A stretch of DNA of 64,000 bases, taken from assembly GCF_038811545.1 (NCBI RefSeq), contig NZ_CP133319.1:1488001-1552000 (forward strand). The letters run 5' to 3'. This document shows positions 45,423 to 54,412 of this stretch, one piece after another; the stretch's first letter is position 1, and every line of letters starts with the position of its first letter. Position numbers and translations under genes: made by a program. The DNA comes from Rhodoligotrophos sp. CJ14 (GTDB lineage: Bacteria > Pseudomonadota > Alphaproteobacteria > Rhizobiales > Im1). The notes beneath the pieces are model-generated. The model worked only from the letters and a program-made list of their open reading frames with translations, did no database searches and was not told the DNA's origin.

Positions 45423-46724
45423 TCATCGCGCGTCCAACCGGTCGAGCAGGCGGAAGCATTGGGCTGCGAGCGACATGGCCGGCAGCCTCAATCCGTGTAA
45501 GGGCACGGGCCGCATGGGCGTGACCGGCAGCGGCAAATCCTTGAGCGTGCCGGCCACCACCGCCTCGGCAATCGCCTTGCCGACGGCCGGCGCTATGGCG
45601 ACACCGCGGCCACTGAACCCGATCACCGTGATGAGCCCGGGCGAAGGCTCATGCACCCGCAACCTGCGGCCTGGCGTGATATCCACCTGACCTGCCCAGA
45701 CATGGTCGTATCCCACAGCGCCGAGCTGGGGGAAGCTGCGCCGCATTGTATCGGCCAAGGCGGTGACGTGGCTCTGTGCGATGCTCTCGCCACCCAGCGA
45801 GCCGCGCCCGCCGAAGACGAACCGGCCCTGCTCGTTGAAGCGGAAATAGAGCAAGAGCCGGCGGTTATCGGAGATCACATGCCCCTCGGGCAGGATCGAG
45901 CGTTGCAATTCGGTCGGCAGCGGCGGCGTTGCGATCTGGATCGACTGCACCGGCAAGATGCTGCGCCTGAGTTCGGGAATGACATCGGTCGAATAGGCGC
46001 CGGTTGCGACCACCACTTGCCTTGCAACCACGGCGCCGGATGCCGTTGCCACGCGCCAGAATTGGCCTTCTCTGGCGATGGCAGTCACCGCCGATCCGGT
46101 ATGGACCCGCGCGCCCTGGCGGATGGCAGCAGCCGCAAGGCCGCGCGCGAAGGATAAGGGATTGAGCGCCGCGCCACGAGGATCGAGATAGCCGGCCGCA
46201 TAGATCGGCGCGCCGATCAGGCGGGCCATCTCATCCCGATCCACCAGCCGCACCGGCAATCCGCGCGCCTGCCACTGTCGCGTACGGCTCTCCATGGCTG
46301 GAATGCCGCGCGTGCCAGCAATCCCTAATATCCAGCCATTGCGGCGATAGGCGCAGGCAATCTTATGCCGGCTGATGAGGCTGTCGACGAGGTCACCCGC
46401 CTGTGCGCCAAGCCTGCTCATCCGCTCGCCCAGATCCTCACCGAGACGAGCGATCAGGGTCTCGGGATCATCCTTGAAACAGGGAATGACCTGCCCGCCA
46501 TTGCGGCCCGAGGCACCCCAGCCTGCCTCCTGCGCCTCCAACAGCACGGTATCGACGCCAGATTCCGCGAGGTGAAGGGCACAGGAGAGGCCGCAAAAGC
46601 CGCCGCCCACCACGGCAACATCTGCCCGGGCCTCGCCGGCCAGTGCAATCGTGGCCGGCTCAGGCTCCGCGGTGGCGGCCCACAGGGAAGACGGTTCGAC
46701 ACGTCCGGATGAGGAATTGACCAT
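45423..46724 (-). CDS. FAD-dependent amine oxidase (PuuB/OrdL-like DAO family)
   Basis: This 433-residue protein has an FAD fold VAVVGGGFCGLSCALHLAES, then EAGWGASGRNGGQVIP and the C-terminal AGQVDITPGRRLRVHEP / VIGFSGRGVAIAPAVGKAIA typical of gamma-glutamylputrescine oxidase and related secondary-amine oxidases. Its location, converging on the transporter and creatinase-fold genes, fits oxidation of an imported amine. The ATG at 46724 (MVNSSSG) is preferred to the TTG 42 bases upstream; neither has a strong Shine-Dalgarno. Confidence 0.85.
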   Translation of the reverse strand: MVNSSSGRVEPSSLWAATAEPEPATIALAGEARADVAVVGGGFCGLSCALHLAESGVDTVLLEAQEAGWGASGRNGGQVIPCFKDDPETLIARLGEDLGERMSRLGAQAGDLVDSLISRHKIACAYRRNGWILGIAGTRGIPAMESRTRQWQARGLPVRLVDRDEMARLIGAPIYAAGYLDPRGAALNPLSFARGLAAAAIRQGARVHTGSAVTAIAREGQFWRVATASGAVVARQVVVATGAYSTDVIPELRRSILPVQSIQIATPPLPTELQRSILPEGHVISDNRRLLLYFRFNEQGRFVFGGRGSLGGESIAQSHVTALADTMRRSFPQLGAVGYDHVWAGQVDITPGRRLRVHEPSPGLITVIGFSGRGVAIAPAVGKAIAEAVVAGTLKDLPLPVTPMRPVPLHGLRLPAMSLAAQCFRLLDRLDAR

Positions 46725-46833
46725 GAGCGGCTCTGCGGCGGGAGGGATGTATGGAGAGCCATTCAAGCACGGCTATGATGTCTAAGGAATATTTCTCTCG
46801 GCCACGGTTCAGCCGGTTCGGATGAAAAGCGAC

Positions 46834-47613
46834 TCACGCGGTGGGAACGGTGCCGCCATCGATCACATATTCGGTGCCGGTTATGGCGGCGGCGCGATCA
46901 GAGGCAAGGAAGGCGATCAGGTTGGCAACCTCCTCCGGCTTCGATGGCCGGCCAATCGGGATACCGCCGAGCGCATCCATGATGATCTGCTTGCCGCCTG
47001 CGTAATCCGTGCCGGCCTCCTTCGCGAGTCGCTCCGCCAGCCGCACCGAGGCTTCGGTTTCGATCCAGCCGGGTGAGACACGCACGACACGCACCCCCTT
47101 GGGCGAGACCTCCTTCGACAGGCTCTTGCTGTAGGTTGAGAGCGCAGCCTTCGCGGCGGCATAAGCAGTCGTTGCCTCGGGCAACGGCAGCTCGCGCTGG
47201 ATGGAGGTGACATGAACAATGACACCGCCGCCCTGCGCCACCATCGCCGGCACGAGCGCCCGGTCAAGCCGGACGGCAGCCATTAGATTGAGGTCAAGCT
47301 CCTTCGCCCATTCCGCATCGCTCAGCGCCGCGAAGCCGCCGGCGGGGGCGGAAGACCCGCCGAGCATGTGAACGATGATGTCAACCCCGCCCAGGCGCTC
47401 TCGCGTCGCTGCCGCGAGGGTGGCGCAGCCTTCCGGTGTCGTCAGATCGACGGCGACGAACATTTCCTCGGAGAGCGTCTCTGGCCGGGACCGGGCTGCG
47501 GTCAGAACGCGTGCCCCGAGTTCGCGGAACAGGGCCACGGTAGCGGCGCCCGCGCCGCGCGTGCCGGAGGTGATGAGCGCACGCTTGCCTTCGAGCGTAA
47601 GGAAGGTGCTCAT
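46834..47613 (-). CDS. Short-chain dehydrogenase/reductase
   Basis: The protein has 259 residues. Classical SDR features are partly modified: [12 protein letters not shown] in the cofactor loop, IVHMLGGSS in place of NNAG, catalytic Ser in VTSIQRE, YAAAK, and [15 protein letters not shown] lies 8 bases before the ATG. It is divergent from the LysR-type gene and probably its regulatory target. The long open frame beyond the ATG overlaps lysR and is not coding. Confidence 0.87.
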   Translation of the reverse strand: MSTFLTLEGKRALITSGTRGAGAATVALFRELGARVLTAARSRPETLSEEMFVAVDLTTPEGCATLAAATRERLGGVDIIVHMLGGSSAPAGGFAALSDAEWAKELDLNLMAAVRLDRALVPAMVAQGGGVIVHVTSIQRELPLPEATTAYAAAKAALSTYSKSLSKEVSPKGVRVVRVSPGWIETEASVRLAERLAKEAGTDYAGGKQIIMDALGGIPIGRPSKPEEVANLIAFLASDRAAAITGTEYVIDGGTVPTA

Positions 47614-47808
47614 GCGCCGATCTCCTGAGCTGTGTGGATAGTCTCCCGACCGGTAAGGGACTTGACCTTGAAATCGGGCTCGATCGGTAAAAGCAGGATC
47701 ATCGCGCTGTTCCCATAGTCGCACTGCATCTGTGCGTCCGAAATAAGCCTGGATACTTGTCTCGATAAGCGGGATAAATTGGGATGCGGAATTGCGAAAA
47801 TCGGAACA

Positions 47809-48732
47809 ATGTATCGGCCTAATTTGAATGACCTCGACGCGGTCATCGCTATCGTGCGCAGAGGATCGTTTCGCGCAGCAGCGCTCGATCTCGGCCTGTC
47901 CACGACCGCTCTCAGCAATGCAATCGGCAAGCTTGAGGCGAGCCTTGGTGTCCGCCTGTTCAATCGCACCACGCGCAGTGTCTCGCTGACCGATGCCGGA
48001 CGCGTCTTTGTGGAACAGGTTGGCCCGGCATTGCAGGACATTCACGGCGCAATGGAGGCGGTGCGATCGCGCCAGGCAACCCCATCGGGAACGCTCAGCA
48101 TCAATGCTTTCGCCACCGCGGCGCGCGAGATTCTCTCGCCACTCGTGCTTGAGTTTCTCCGCCGCTATCCGCAGGTCCATATCGACCTCGTCACGGAGGG
48201 GCGGCTCGTCGACATCGTCGCTGAAGGGTTCGACCTTGGCGTGCGTGTCGCCGATCTCGTGCCCAGCGACATGATCGCCGTGTCCCTTGGGCAGCCGCAA
48301 CGCTATGCCGTGGTAGGCTCGCCCGCCTATTTTGAGAAGCATCGCAGGCCTCGTGTCCCGCCCGACCTTCTCAACCATCAATGCATCCGCGTCCGTCTCC
48401 CGAATGGCGCGCTCTATCGCTGGCAATTCGAGAAAGACGGCAAGTCAGCTCAGATCGACGTAACCGGGCCCATCACGTTGGACGAAGCCAGTCTCGCCCG
48501 CACCGCCGTGATCGAGGGTATCGGTCTCGGCTTCTTCATGGAGCAGAACGTGCTTGCCGATATCAAGGCAGGCCGGCTCGTTCGCGTACTGGAGGACTGG
48601 ACACCGCCCTTTGCCGGGCTCTGCCTCTATTATCCCGGAAGACGAAATCCGTCCGCCGCGCTCAAGGCGTTCATCGCTCTGGCCCGAGAACTCGGTGGAC
48701 GAAGGGACAGCCCTTCCGCTAACGCAAATTGA
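47809..48732 (+). CDS. LysR-family transcriptional regulator
   Basis: This 307-residue protein has an N-terminal helix-turn-helix ([48 protein letters not shown], split here) and a substrate-binding effector domain ([20 protein letters not shown]). It belongs to the DsdC/AaeR-like large group with the [12 protein letters not shown] signature. It lies between a divergent SDR gene and a downstream D-amino-acid-dehydrogenase-like gene 112 bp away. I could not single out a T-N11-A operator in the 195-bp divergent spacer. Confidence 0.92.
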   Translation: MYRPNLNDLDAVIAIVRRGSFRAAALDLGLSTTALSNAIGKLEASLGVRLFNRTTRSVSLTDAGRVFVEQVGPALQDIHGAMEAVRSRQATPSGTLSINAFATAAREILSPLVLEFLRRYPQVHIDLVTEGRLVDIVAEGFDLGVRVADLVPSDMIAVSLGQPQRYAVVGSPAYFEKHRRPRVPPDLLNHQCIRVRLPNGALYRWQFEKDGKSAQIDVTGPITLDEASLARTAVIEGIGLGFFMEQNVLADIKAGRLVRVLEDWTPPFAGLCLYYPGRRNPSAALKAFIALARELGGRRDSPSANAN

Positions 48733-48790
48733 TGAGGATGCTCTGCTGGGCGATATCGAGCTTGCATCGAAACCGACAAGCGACAGCATC

Positions 48791-48813
48791 GAGAGCATTC
48801 GAGCGAAGTGGAT
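48791..48813. repeat. Fragment of the dispersed intergenic repeat
   Basis: GAGAGCATTCGAGCGAAGTG followed by GAT matches the left arm of the repeats at 8494, 11287, 12719 and 56469, without the right arm. It lies in the lysR to flavoprotein spacer just upstream of the Shine-Dalgarno. Confidence 0.6.
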
Positions 48814-48844
48814 CTGGCAATTCGGGGAACATCGGAGACGCCTG

Positions 48845-50092
48845 GTGGCGCCACCATCGCAGAACATCACCGTGATTGGAGCTGGGATTGTCGGCTTGGC
48901 AAGTGCTGTTGCGCTTCGCCGGGAGGGTTATCAGGTCACGATCATTGACCGGCTGCCTCCTGGAGAGGCGTGCTCATTTGGCAATTCCGGCGGTATGCCG
49001 CGCAATCATGCCTTTCCCATGGCCATGCCGGGTATCGCGTGGAAGGTCCCCTCCTATCTGGCCGACCCGCAAGGGCCTCTGGCGATTCGCTGGCGATCAC
49101 TGCCGCGCCTCACACCCTTCCTCGCGCGCTTTGTCCGCTCCAGTATGCGGGATCGATTTCTGCCGATCCTCGATCAGCTCAGTGTGATGATGCAGCAGAG
49201 TCACGCGGAATGGACGCGTCTGATTGAGGATGCAGGACTTGAGCCGCTTGTCTCTGAGGACGGCGCCCTCACGCTTTATCGCACGAAGGCTGATCGAGAC
49301 CTGGCCTGGACCACTTGGCAGCTTTTGGCTGATCGGGGCGCAGACCTTCGCACGCTCGATGGGGATCAGTTGCGTGATTTCGAACCCGCCGTTCCGCGAG
49401 GATACGAGTTTGCGGTATTCGAACCCGATTACCGCCGAACTCTGGATCCTCATGGTATCTGTCTTGGGCTGGCCCGGTATTTCGAGAGGCTCGGCGGTGA
49501 GCTCAGGCGGGAGACCGTGAGCGAAGTGGTTCCGGCCGACCAGGGCAGGTTCCACGTTCGCACCAACAAAGAAGACCAATGCACTGATTATGTCGTCATT
49601 GCCGCCGGAGCCTGGTCGGCGCGGTTTGCAGCCGCGTTTGGGGATGCAGTCCCGCTAGAGGCTGCGCGCGGCTATCATGCGACAATACCGCGGTTCACAC
49701 CGATGCCGAAGCGGCCTTTGTTCATCTCGGACAAGAAGATGTCGCTCAATCCCATGGCTGCAGGGCTTCGGACCGGTGGGAATATCGAGTTTTCCGGACT
49801 GGAGAGCCAGCCGGACTATTCGCGGCCATCCCGGCAGTTGGATGTCGTGCGCACCCTCTATCCCGAGGCAGAAATCAGTCGACATACGAAATGGGCAGGC
49901 GATCGTCCGATGATGCCGGATTCACTGCCAGTGATCGGCACCTCGCAACGCCATCCTCACGTGATCTACGCGTTCGGCCACGGTCAGTATGGCTTGGCGC
50001 TCGCGGCTGTGACCGGCCGGCTGGTGGCGGAGATCGTTGGCGCACGCACACCAGTTGTCGATATTCATCCGCTCAGACCGGACCGATTCTAG
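48845..50092 (+). CDS. D-amino acid dehydrogenase-like FAD oxidoreductase
   Basis: This 415-residue protein has VIGAGIVGLASAVALRREGY, then ACSFGNSGGMPRNHAFPMAM and the C-terminal GDRPMMPDSLPVIGTSQRHP / YAFGHGQYGLALA, all typical of DadA-like enzymes. The start is GTG at 48845 with GGAG 7 bases upstream (48834-48837). The frame is open much further upstream, but that part reads through the repeat fragment and the lysR end. Its stop abuts the stop of the convergent SDR gene with no gap. Confidence 0.87.
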   Translation: MAPPSQNITVIGAGIVGLASAVALRREGYQVTIIDRLPPGEACSFGNSGGMPRNHAFPMAMPGIAWKVPSYLADPQGPLAIRWRSLPRLTPFLARFVRSSMRDRFLPILDQLSVMMQQSHAEWTRLIEDAGLEPLVSEDGALTLYRTKADRDLAWTTWQLLADRGADLRTLDGDQLRDFEPAVPRGYEFAVFEPDYRRTLDPHGICLGLARYFERLGGELRRETVSEVVPADQGRFHVRTNKEDQCTDYVVIAAGAWSARFAAAFGDAVPLEAARGYHATIPRFTPMPKRPLFISDKKMSLNPMAAGLRTGGNIEFSGLESQPDYSRPSRQLDVVRTLYPEAEISRHTKWAGDRPMMPDSLPVIGTSQRHPHVIYAFGHGQYGLALAAVTGRLVAEIVGARTPVVDIHPLRPDRF

Positions 50093-50827
50093 TTAGGTCA
50101 GCCGGTATCCCCCGTCGATATCGAGCACAGTGGCAGTCGCATAGGCATTTTCCATCAGGAACAGAATACCCCCGGCAATCTCTTCGGGCGTCCCGAGCCG
50201 CTTCACCGGCTGGGACTCCGCGATGCGATCCCACCGGGCTCGCCTCTCCGCCGGAATGTGACCAGTCCCCGGCGTCGCAATGAAGCCCGGAGCGATGACA
50301 TTCACGCGGATGGGCGCGAGTTCCATGGCCAGCGATCGGGCCAAGGCTTCAATGGCACCCGCTGCCGCACTGCTGGCCGAGTAATTTGGGATGGTCTTGC
50401 GCGGCTGGCTGCTGGACATGAGCACGATGGAACCGCCGCGCGACAGTCTTGGCGCGCCATAACGAACGCCGTAGACCTGTGACCAGAAGCGGTTGCGGAA
50501 CACGGTCTCAAATTGGCCAGGCTCCATCTCGAGAAAATCGACGAGCTTCGCCGACCCCGACTTGTCGGGCGCAGAAGGCACAAGCACCGTCAAATGATCG
50601 AATTGTCCGAGCTCGCGGAAAAAGGCCTCCATCGCAGGCTCGTCAGTCGCGTCGATCGCCCTTGTCTCCACATGTCCGCCGATCTGTGCTGCCGCGTCCT
50701 GCAACCGTTCCCGCCTTCGGCCGCCAATGACGACGCGGGCACCGCGGCTTGCAGCGGCCTTAGCTGTAGCCAGCCCGATGCCAGAGCTACCTCCGATGAT
50801 GACGATCCGAGAACCAGCCAGCGACAT
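50093..50827 (-). CDS. SDR-family protein lacking the catalytic lysine
   Basis: This 244-residue protein has a cofactor motif GGSSGIGLATAK with an Arg-rich segment after strand 2 (GGRRRERL), suggesting NADP(H). The catalytic Tyr149 is in NYSASS, where the usual Tyr-x3-Lys reads Tyr-Ser-Ala-Ser-Ser, so the Lys is replaced by Ser153; the NNAG position reads VPSAP. The fold is intact to the C-terminal DIDGGYRLT. Activity may be altered or lost. It is the last gene of the ABC operon described next. Confidence 0.82.
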   Translation of the reverse strand: MSLAGSRIVIIGGSSGIGLATAKAAASRGARVVIGGRRRERLQDAAAQIGGHVETRAIDATDEPAMEAFFRELGQFDHLTVLVPSAPDKSGSAKLVDFLEMEPGQFETVFRNRFWSQVYGVRYGAPRLSRGGSIVLMSSSQPRKTIPNYSASSAAAGAIEALARSLAMELAPIRVNVIAPGFIATPGTGHIPAERRARWDRIAESQPVKRLGTPEEIAGGILFLMENAYATATVLDIDGGYRLT

Positions 50828-50851
50828 GCGATCTCTCCCCTTGCCTGACGC

Positions 50852-51649
50852 TTAGGCAGGCAGACGTTCCATCCGCGAGATCTGCTGCATGACCTCCTCC
50901 TGCACGCTGTCCCAGATCCGGGATTTCAGCTCGAGGTAGCGGGGCGTAAGCTGTGCAGCTGCGCTTCGCGGCTTTGGCAGATCGTTCTCTATCGCGACCT
51001 TCACGCGGCCCGGGCGCGACGAGAACACGACAATGCGGTCCGAAAGAATCAGCGCCTCGTCGATACTGTGAGTAACGAAGATGACCGTCTTCCGCGTCTT
51101 CTCGACGATATCGATCAGCTGATCCTGCAGCAGCTGCCGGGTCATGGCGTCGACAGCGGCAAATGGCTCGTCCATCAGGAGAATTTCCGGGTCATTCGCC
51201 AAGGATCGCGCCAGCGCCGCCCGCTGCTTCATGCCGCCGGAAAGCTCCGCCGGATAAGCATCCTGAAATCCTTCAAGCCCCACCAGCTTGATGAAATGGA
51301 GCGCCGTCCGCTGCCGCTCTTCTGCAGCCACCCGGCGCATCTTCAGGCCGAACTCCACGTTCTTTTGAACAGTCTTCCAAGGAAACAGAGCATATTCCTG
51401 GAAAATCATTCCGCAGCGTGTGTCGATGCCTTCTATTGGTTTGTCATGCAGCAGTATTCGTCCACTGGTCGGCTTCTGAAAACCCGCGATGAGGCTGAGA
51501 AGGGTTGATTTGCCGCAACCAGAACTGCCCACAATACAAAGGATCTCTCCGGCCTCGACATCCATCGTGAGGCCGCCCAGCGCCCGGACGATTTCCTTGC
51601 CCCGCTCATACTGCATGCTGACATTTTCGACGCGGATGATGGCGGTCAC
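50852..51649 (-). CDS. SsuB/TauB-like ABC ATPase
   Basis: This 265-residue protein has Walker A GSSGCGKST, MIFQEYALFPWKTV, signature LSGGMKQRAALARSL, Walker B ILLMDEPFAAVDA and FVTHSIDEAL. The start is GTG at 51649, overlapping the permease stop (GTGA); no ATG exists nearby in frame. It energises a nitrate/sulfonate/taurine-type importer whose substrate is unknown. Confidence 0.9.
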   Translation of the reverse strand: MTAIIRVENVSMQYERGKEIVRALGGLTMDVEAGEILCIVGSSGCGKSTLLSLIAGFQKPTSGRILLHDKPIEGIDTRCGMIFQEYALFPWKTVQKNVEFGLKMRRVAAEERQRTALHFIKLVGLEGFQDAYPAELSGGMKQRAALARSLANDPEILLMDEPFAAVDAMTRQLLQDQLIDIVEKTRKTVIFVTHSIDEALILSDRIVVFSSRPGRVKVAIENDLPKPRSAAAQLTPRYLELKSRIWDSVQEEVMQQISRMERLPA

Positions 51650-52473
51650 AGCAACCTCGTAGACGTTCTGACACCGCGCTGCCACGGGATAAATCGATGC
51701 TCGATGCTGCGCAGAATGGTGTCCAAGACAAGCACGGTCACGCTGATCGCCAGCATGCCGCAAATAACCTGGCTGACATTGGACCAGTCTTTGGCGTTCC
51801 AGATGAGAAAGCCGAGCCCGTCATTGGCCCCCACCATTTCGGCCGAGATGATACAGGTCCAGGCCAGAGCCAGGGTGACCTTCAAGCCGGAAACAATGCT
51901 CGGGAGGGCGGCGGGGAGGATCACCTCCAGCATGACCGCAAGCCGGGATGCGCCGAGATTGCGGGCCGCCCGCACATAGATCGGGTCCACGCGAAGGGTC
52001 GCATCTGTGACGAACACAGTGAGCGGTGCCAAGGTCCCCATGAAGACGATGGCATATTTCTGGTCTTCTCCTATCCCCAGCCAGAGCAGTGAAAGCGGTA
52101 TCCACGCAAGGGAAGGCAATGGGCGGATGATGGAAATGAGCGGCTGCACGATCCAACGGATGATGCGGACCGTGCCGAGCAAGATGCCAAGGCTTATGCC
52201 GGCGACGGCCGATAGTGCAAATCCGATGAGCACGCGGATCGCGCTGGCCGTGATGTCGGCGAATAAGGTGCCATCGCGAGTAAGCGTGACGAGTTCGCTC
52301 CAGACGTGGCTTGGCGGTGGGAAGAATTCGGGGTCGATACCGCCCGTCGCGGCCAGGATCTCCCACAGCCCGATGAACGCGACGACGGAGGCCGCGCTCA
52401 CCGCCAGATAACCCAGCCTGTTGCTGGCCAGTCGCCGTGATGGGATCGGCTGGGGGGTCGTAGCGTCCACCAC
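51646..52473 (-). CDS. SsuC/TauC-like ABC permease (second copy)
   Basis: This 275-residue membrane permease has RPLPSLAWIPLSLLWLGIGE and the coupling loop RAARNLGASRLAVMLEVILP. It starts with GTG preceded by GGAGGCGG. It is closely paralogous to the permease at 53555-54388 (shared GIGEDQKYAIVFMG/GIGEEQKYAIVFMG, SAEMVGA, GLGFLIWN). Its stop overlaps the ATPase GTG. Confidence 0.9.
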   Translation of the reverse strand: MVDATTPQPIPSRRLASNRLGYLAVSAASVVAFIGLWEILAATGGIDPEFFPPPSHVWSELVTLTRDGTLFADITASAIRVLIGFALSAVAGISLGILLGTVRIIRWIVQPLISIIRPLPSLAWIPLSLLWLGIGEDQKYAIVFMGTLAPLTVFVTDATLRVDPIYVRAARNLGASRLAVMLEVILPAALPSIVSGLKVTLALAWTCIISAEMVGANDGLGFLIWNAKDWSNVSQVICGMLAISVTVLVLDTILRSIEHRFIPWQRGVRTSTRLL

Positions 52474-52489
52474 TGTCCCGCCTCCGTTT

Positions 52490-53485
52490 CTATTCGACGA
52501 TAAGGTCTTGCCGCACCCACTCCCTGTAGTTCGGCTTATTGTCTATCTTCTTCACCGTGTCCGCCATGAACGAGACCATGATGTCCATGATGGGATAGGC
52601 GCCCTTGTCTGAGAGCTGGGTAGCCTGGTCTTTCCATGTGAAGCGCTCAGACATGGTTTCCCACGCCAACCACTCTTCCGGCGACTGCTTGCTGACTTTC
52701 GCAACGATCGCCGCCGCTTCCTGGCGATTGTCGATGACCCATTGCTGCGCCTTCCAGTAAGCAGCAAGGAAGCGCTTCGCTGCGGCCGGATCGTCATCGA
52801 CGAACTGCCTGTTGATGACCAGAGTATTGGGCGCGGGGATCTGACGGTACTTTTCCCAAAAGCCGAGATCGGCAACCGACGCGATTTTCTTGGCGCCTGG
52901 TATTTCCTGAAGGCGCTTGTATTCGGGATACCACGCCCCCGCCGCATCGATCAGCCCCTGCTTCAGGGCCTGGATCATCTCGGACTGCTTGAGATTGACC
53001 AGCTGGACGTCCTTATACATGTCCAGCCCCACGGCTTTCAGCAGAAGATAGTCCGTGATCTCCTCCGACCCGCCGAATTGCAGGGCGAGCTTCTTGCCCT
53101 TGAGATCCTGTAAACTGTTGATGCCCTCCCGGGCCACAATCCCCGAAATGTCCTGGGCAGCGTCGGGAATGCCAACCCAATAGAAGTTCTTGTTGCCCTG
53201 GCTCATGAGCGCAACCATGCCCGCAGCTCCGGTGCCGGCCATGACGGCGTCCCCCGAGGAGACGACCGCAACGCGATCGGTGGAGCTTGCCACCTGCCGC
53301 CAGGAGGCATCAAAGCCTGCCTCCTTGAAGAAGCCCTTCTCGATACCCACCCAGAACGGCGCATGGACTCCTGCCGTAGAGGAGACGAGCACCACTTTCT
53401 TGAGGTCTTGCGCTTGTGAGTCGGATGCGGTCGCGCCGGTTGCCATGAGCGCGCCGGCCATGAGGATCGTGCGACGGGTAATCAT
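52490..53485 (-). CDS. SsuA/NMT1-like ABC binding protein
   Basis: This 331-residue periplasmic protein has a Tat-like signal (MITRRTILMAGALMATGATA). VHAPFWVGIEKGFFKEAGFD, the GGSEEITDYLLLKAVGLD segment and DAAGAWYPEYKRLQ are typical of the NMT1/SsuA/TauA class. GGAGA lies upstream of the ATG. It is flanked by two paralogous permease genes on the same strand. Confidence 0.9.
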   Translation of the reverse strand: MITRRTILMAGALMATGATASDSQAQDLKKVVLVSSTAGVHAPFWVGIEKGFFKEAGFDASWRQVASSTDRVAVVSSGDAVMAGTGAAGMVALMSQGNKNFYWVGIPDAAQDISGIVAREGINSLQDLKGKKLALQFGGSEEITDYLLLKAVGLDMYKDVQLVNLKQSEMIQALKQGLIDAAGAWYPEYKRLQEIPGAKKIASVADLGFWEKYRQIPAPNTLVINRQFVDDDPAAAKRFLAAYWKAQQWVIDNRQEAAAIVAKVSKQSPEEWLAWETMSERFTWKDQATQLSDKGAYPIMDIMVSFMADTVKKIDNKPNYREWVRQDLIVE

Positions 53486-53554
53486 TGCGATTGTTCTCCC
53501 TCACCTCTTGTTATGCGTTATCCTTGGCCACCTCCGAGTGGCTGTTCTCCTGGC

Positions 53555-54388
53555 TCAGTCGTCATGCTGTTGACGCCTCCACGGAAGGAGCTTTCGCGTC
53601 ACGGCGCGATGAAGGACGTCGAGCAAGAGGACGGAGGCGCTGATCACGAGCATGCCAACCAGCACCTGGCTGATATTTCCCCAGTCCTTGCCGTTCCAGA
53701 TCAGAAAGCCGAGCCCGCTTGTGGCCCCAACCATTTCGGCTGAGATGATGCAGGCCCAAGCAAGCGCCAGCGTCACCTTCAGAGCCGATAAGATCTTGGG
53801 CAGCGCCCCCGGCAGGATAACCTCGAACAGGATGGCCAATCGGCCGGCCCCCAAATTGCGGGCGGCTCTCACAAGAACCTGATCCACCTGCTCCGTCGCG
53901 TCGACGACAAAGATCAGCGTCGGCGCGAATGTCCCCATGAACACGATCGCATATTTCTGCTCTTCGCCAATGCCGAGCCACATCATCGAGAGCGGTATCC
54001 ACGACAGGGACGGCAGCGGGCGAATGAGAGAAATGATCGGATCCACGATCGCTTTGAGCAGCGGCGAGCATCCGAGCGCCAGCCCAAGCGGGATCGCGAC
54101 GGCGCAGGAGAGCGCGAAGCCGATGAGAACCCGGCTCGCGCTGACAGTCACGTCGCTGATCAGGGCGCCCTCCAGCAACAGCCGTTTACCTGCCGTAAAA
54201 ACGGTGGCCGGCGAGCCGATGAACGCCACGTCCAACATGCCTGTGGAGACGGCGATCTGCCAGACTAGCCCGAAGGCGAAGAGTGATCCGGCACCGATCA
54301 CCAGGGCAGCGAAGCGTTCCCTACGAACCCGTCTGGCCTGGGAGCCAGCCGTGGGTTTGCGGGAAGCTTCAAGCCCTATCGAAGTCAT
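53555..54388 (-). CDS. SsuC/TauC-like ABC permease (first copy)
   Basis: This 277-residue membrane permease has RPLPSLSWIPLSMMWLGIGE and the coupling loop RAARNLGAGRLAILFEVILP. It is paralogous to 51646-52473. With two different permeases and one ATPase, the channel may be a heterodimer, which is unusual for SsuC-type importers that normally use a homodimer. It lies 24 bp downstream of the RidA-like gene. Confidence 0.9.
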   Translation of the reverse strand: MTSIGLEASRKPTAGSQARRVRRERFAALVIGAGSLFAFGLVWQIAVSTGMLDVAFIGSPATVFTAGKRLLLEGALISDVTVSASRVLIGFALSCAVAIPLGLALGCSPLLKAIVDPIISLIRPLPSLSWIPLSMMWLGIGEEQKYAIVFMGTFAPTLIFVVDATEQVDQVLVRAARNLGAGRLAILFEVILPGALPKILSALKVTLALAWACIISAEMVGATSGLGFLIWNGKDWGNISQVLVGMLVISASVLLLDVLHRAVTRKLLPWRRQQHDD

Positions 54389-54412
54389 GGCGCCGGCTTC
54401 CTCACTGCTCGT

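Noticed and set aside
47614-48426. N-terminal extension of the SDR gene at 46834
   Set aside because: The upstream open frame is antisense to lysR, and the ATG at 47613 has an AGGAG at proper spacing.
48554-48844. N-terminal extension of the DadA-like protein
   Set aside because: It would overlap the lysR 3' end and read through a repeat fragment; GTG at 48845 with GGAG fits the conserved FAD-fold start.
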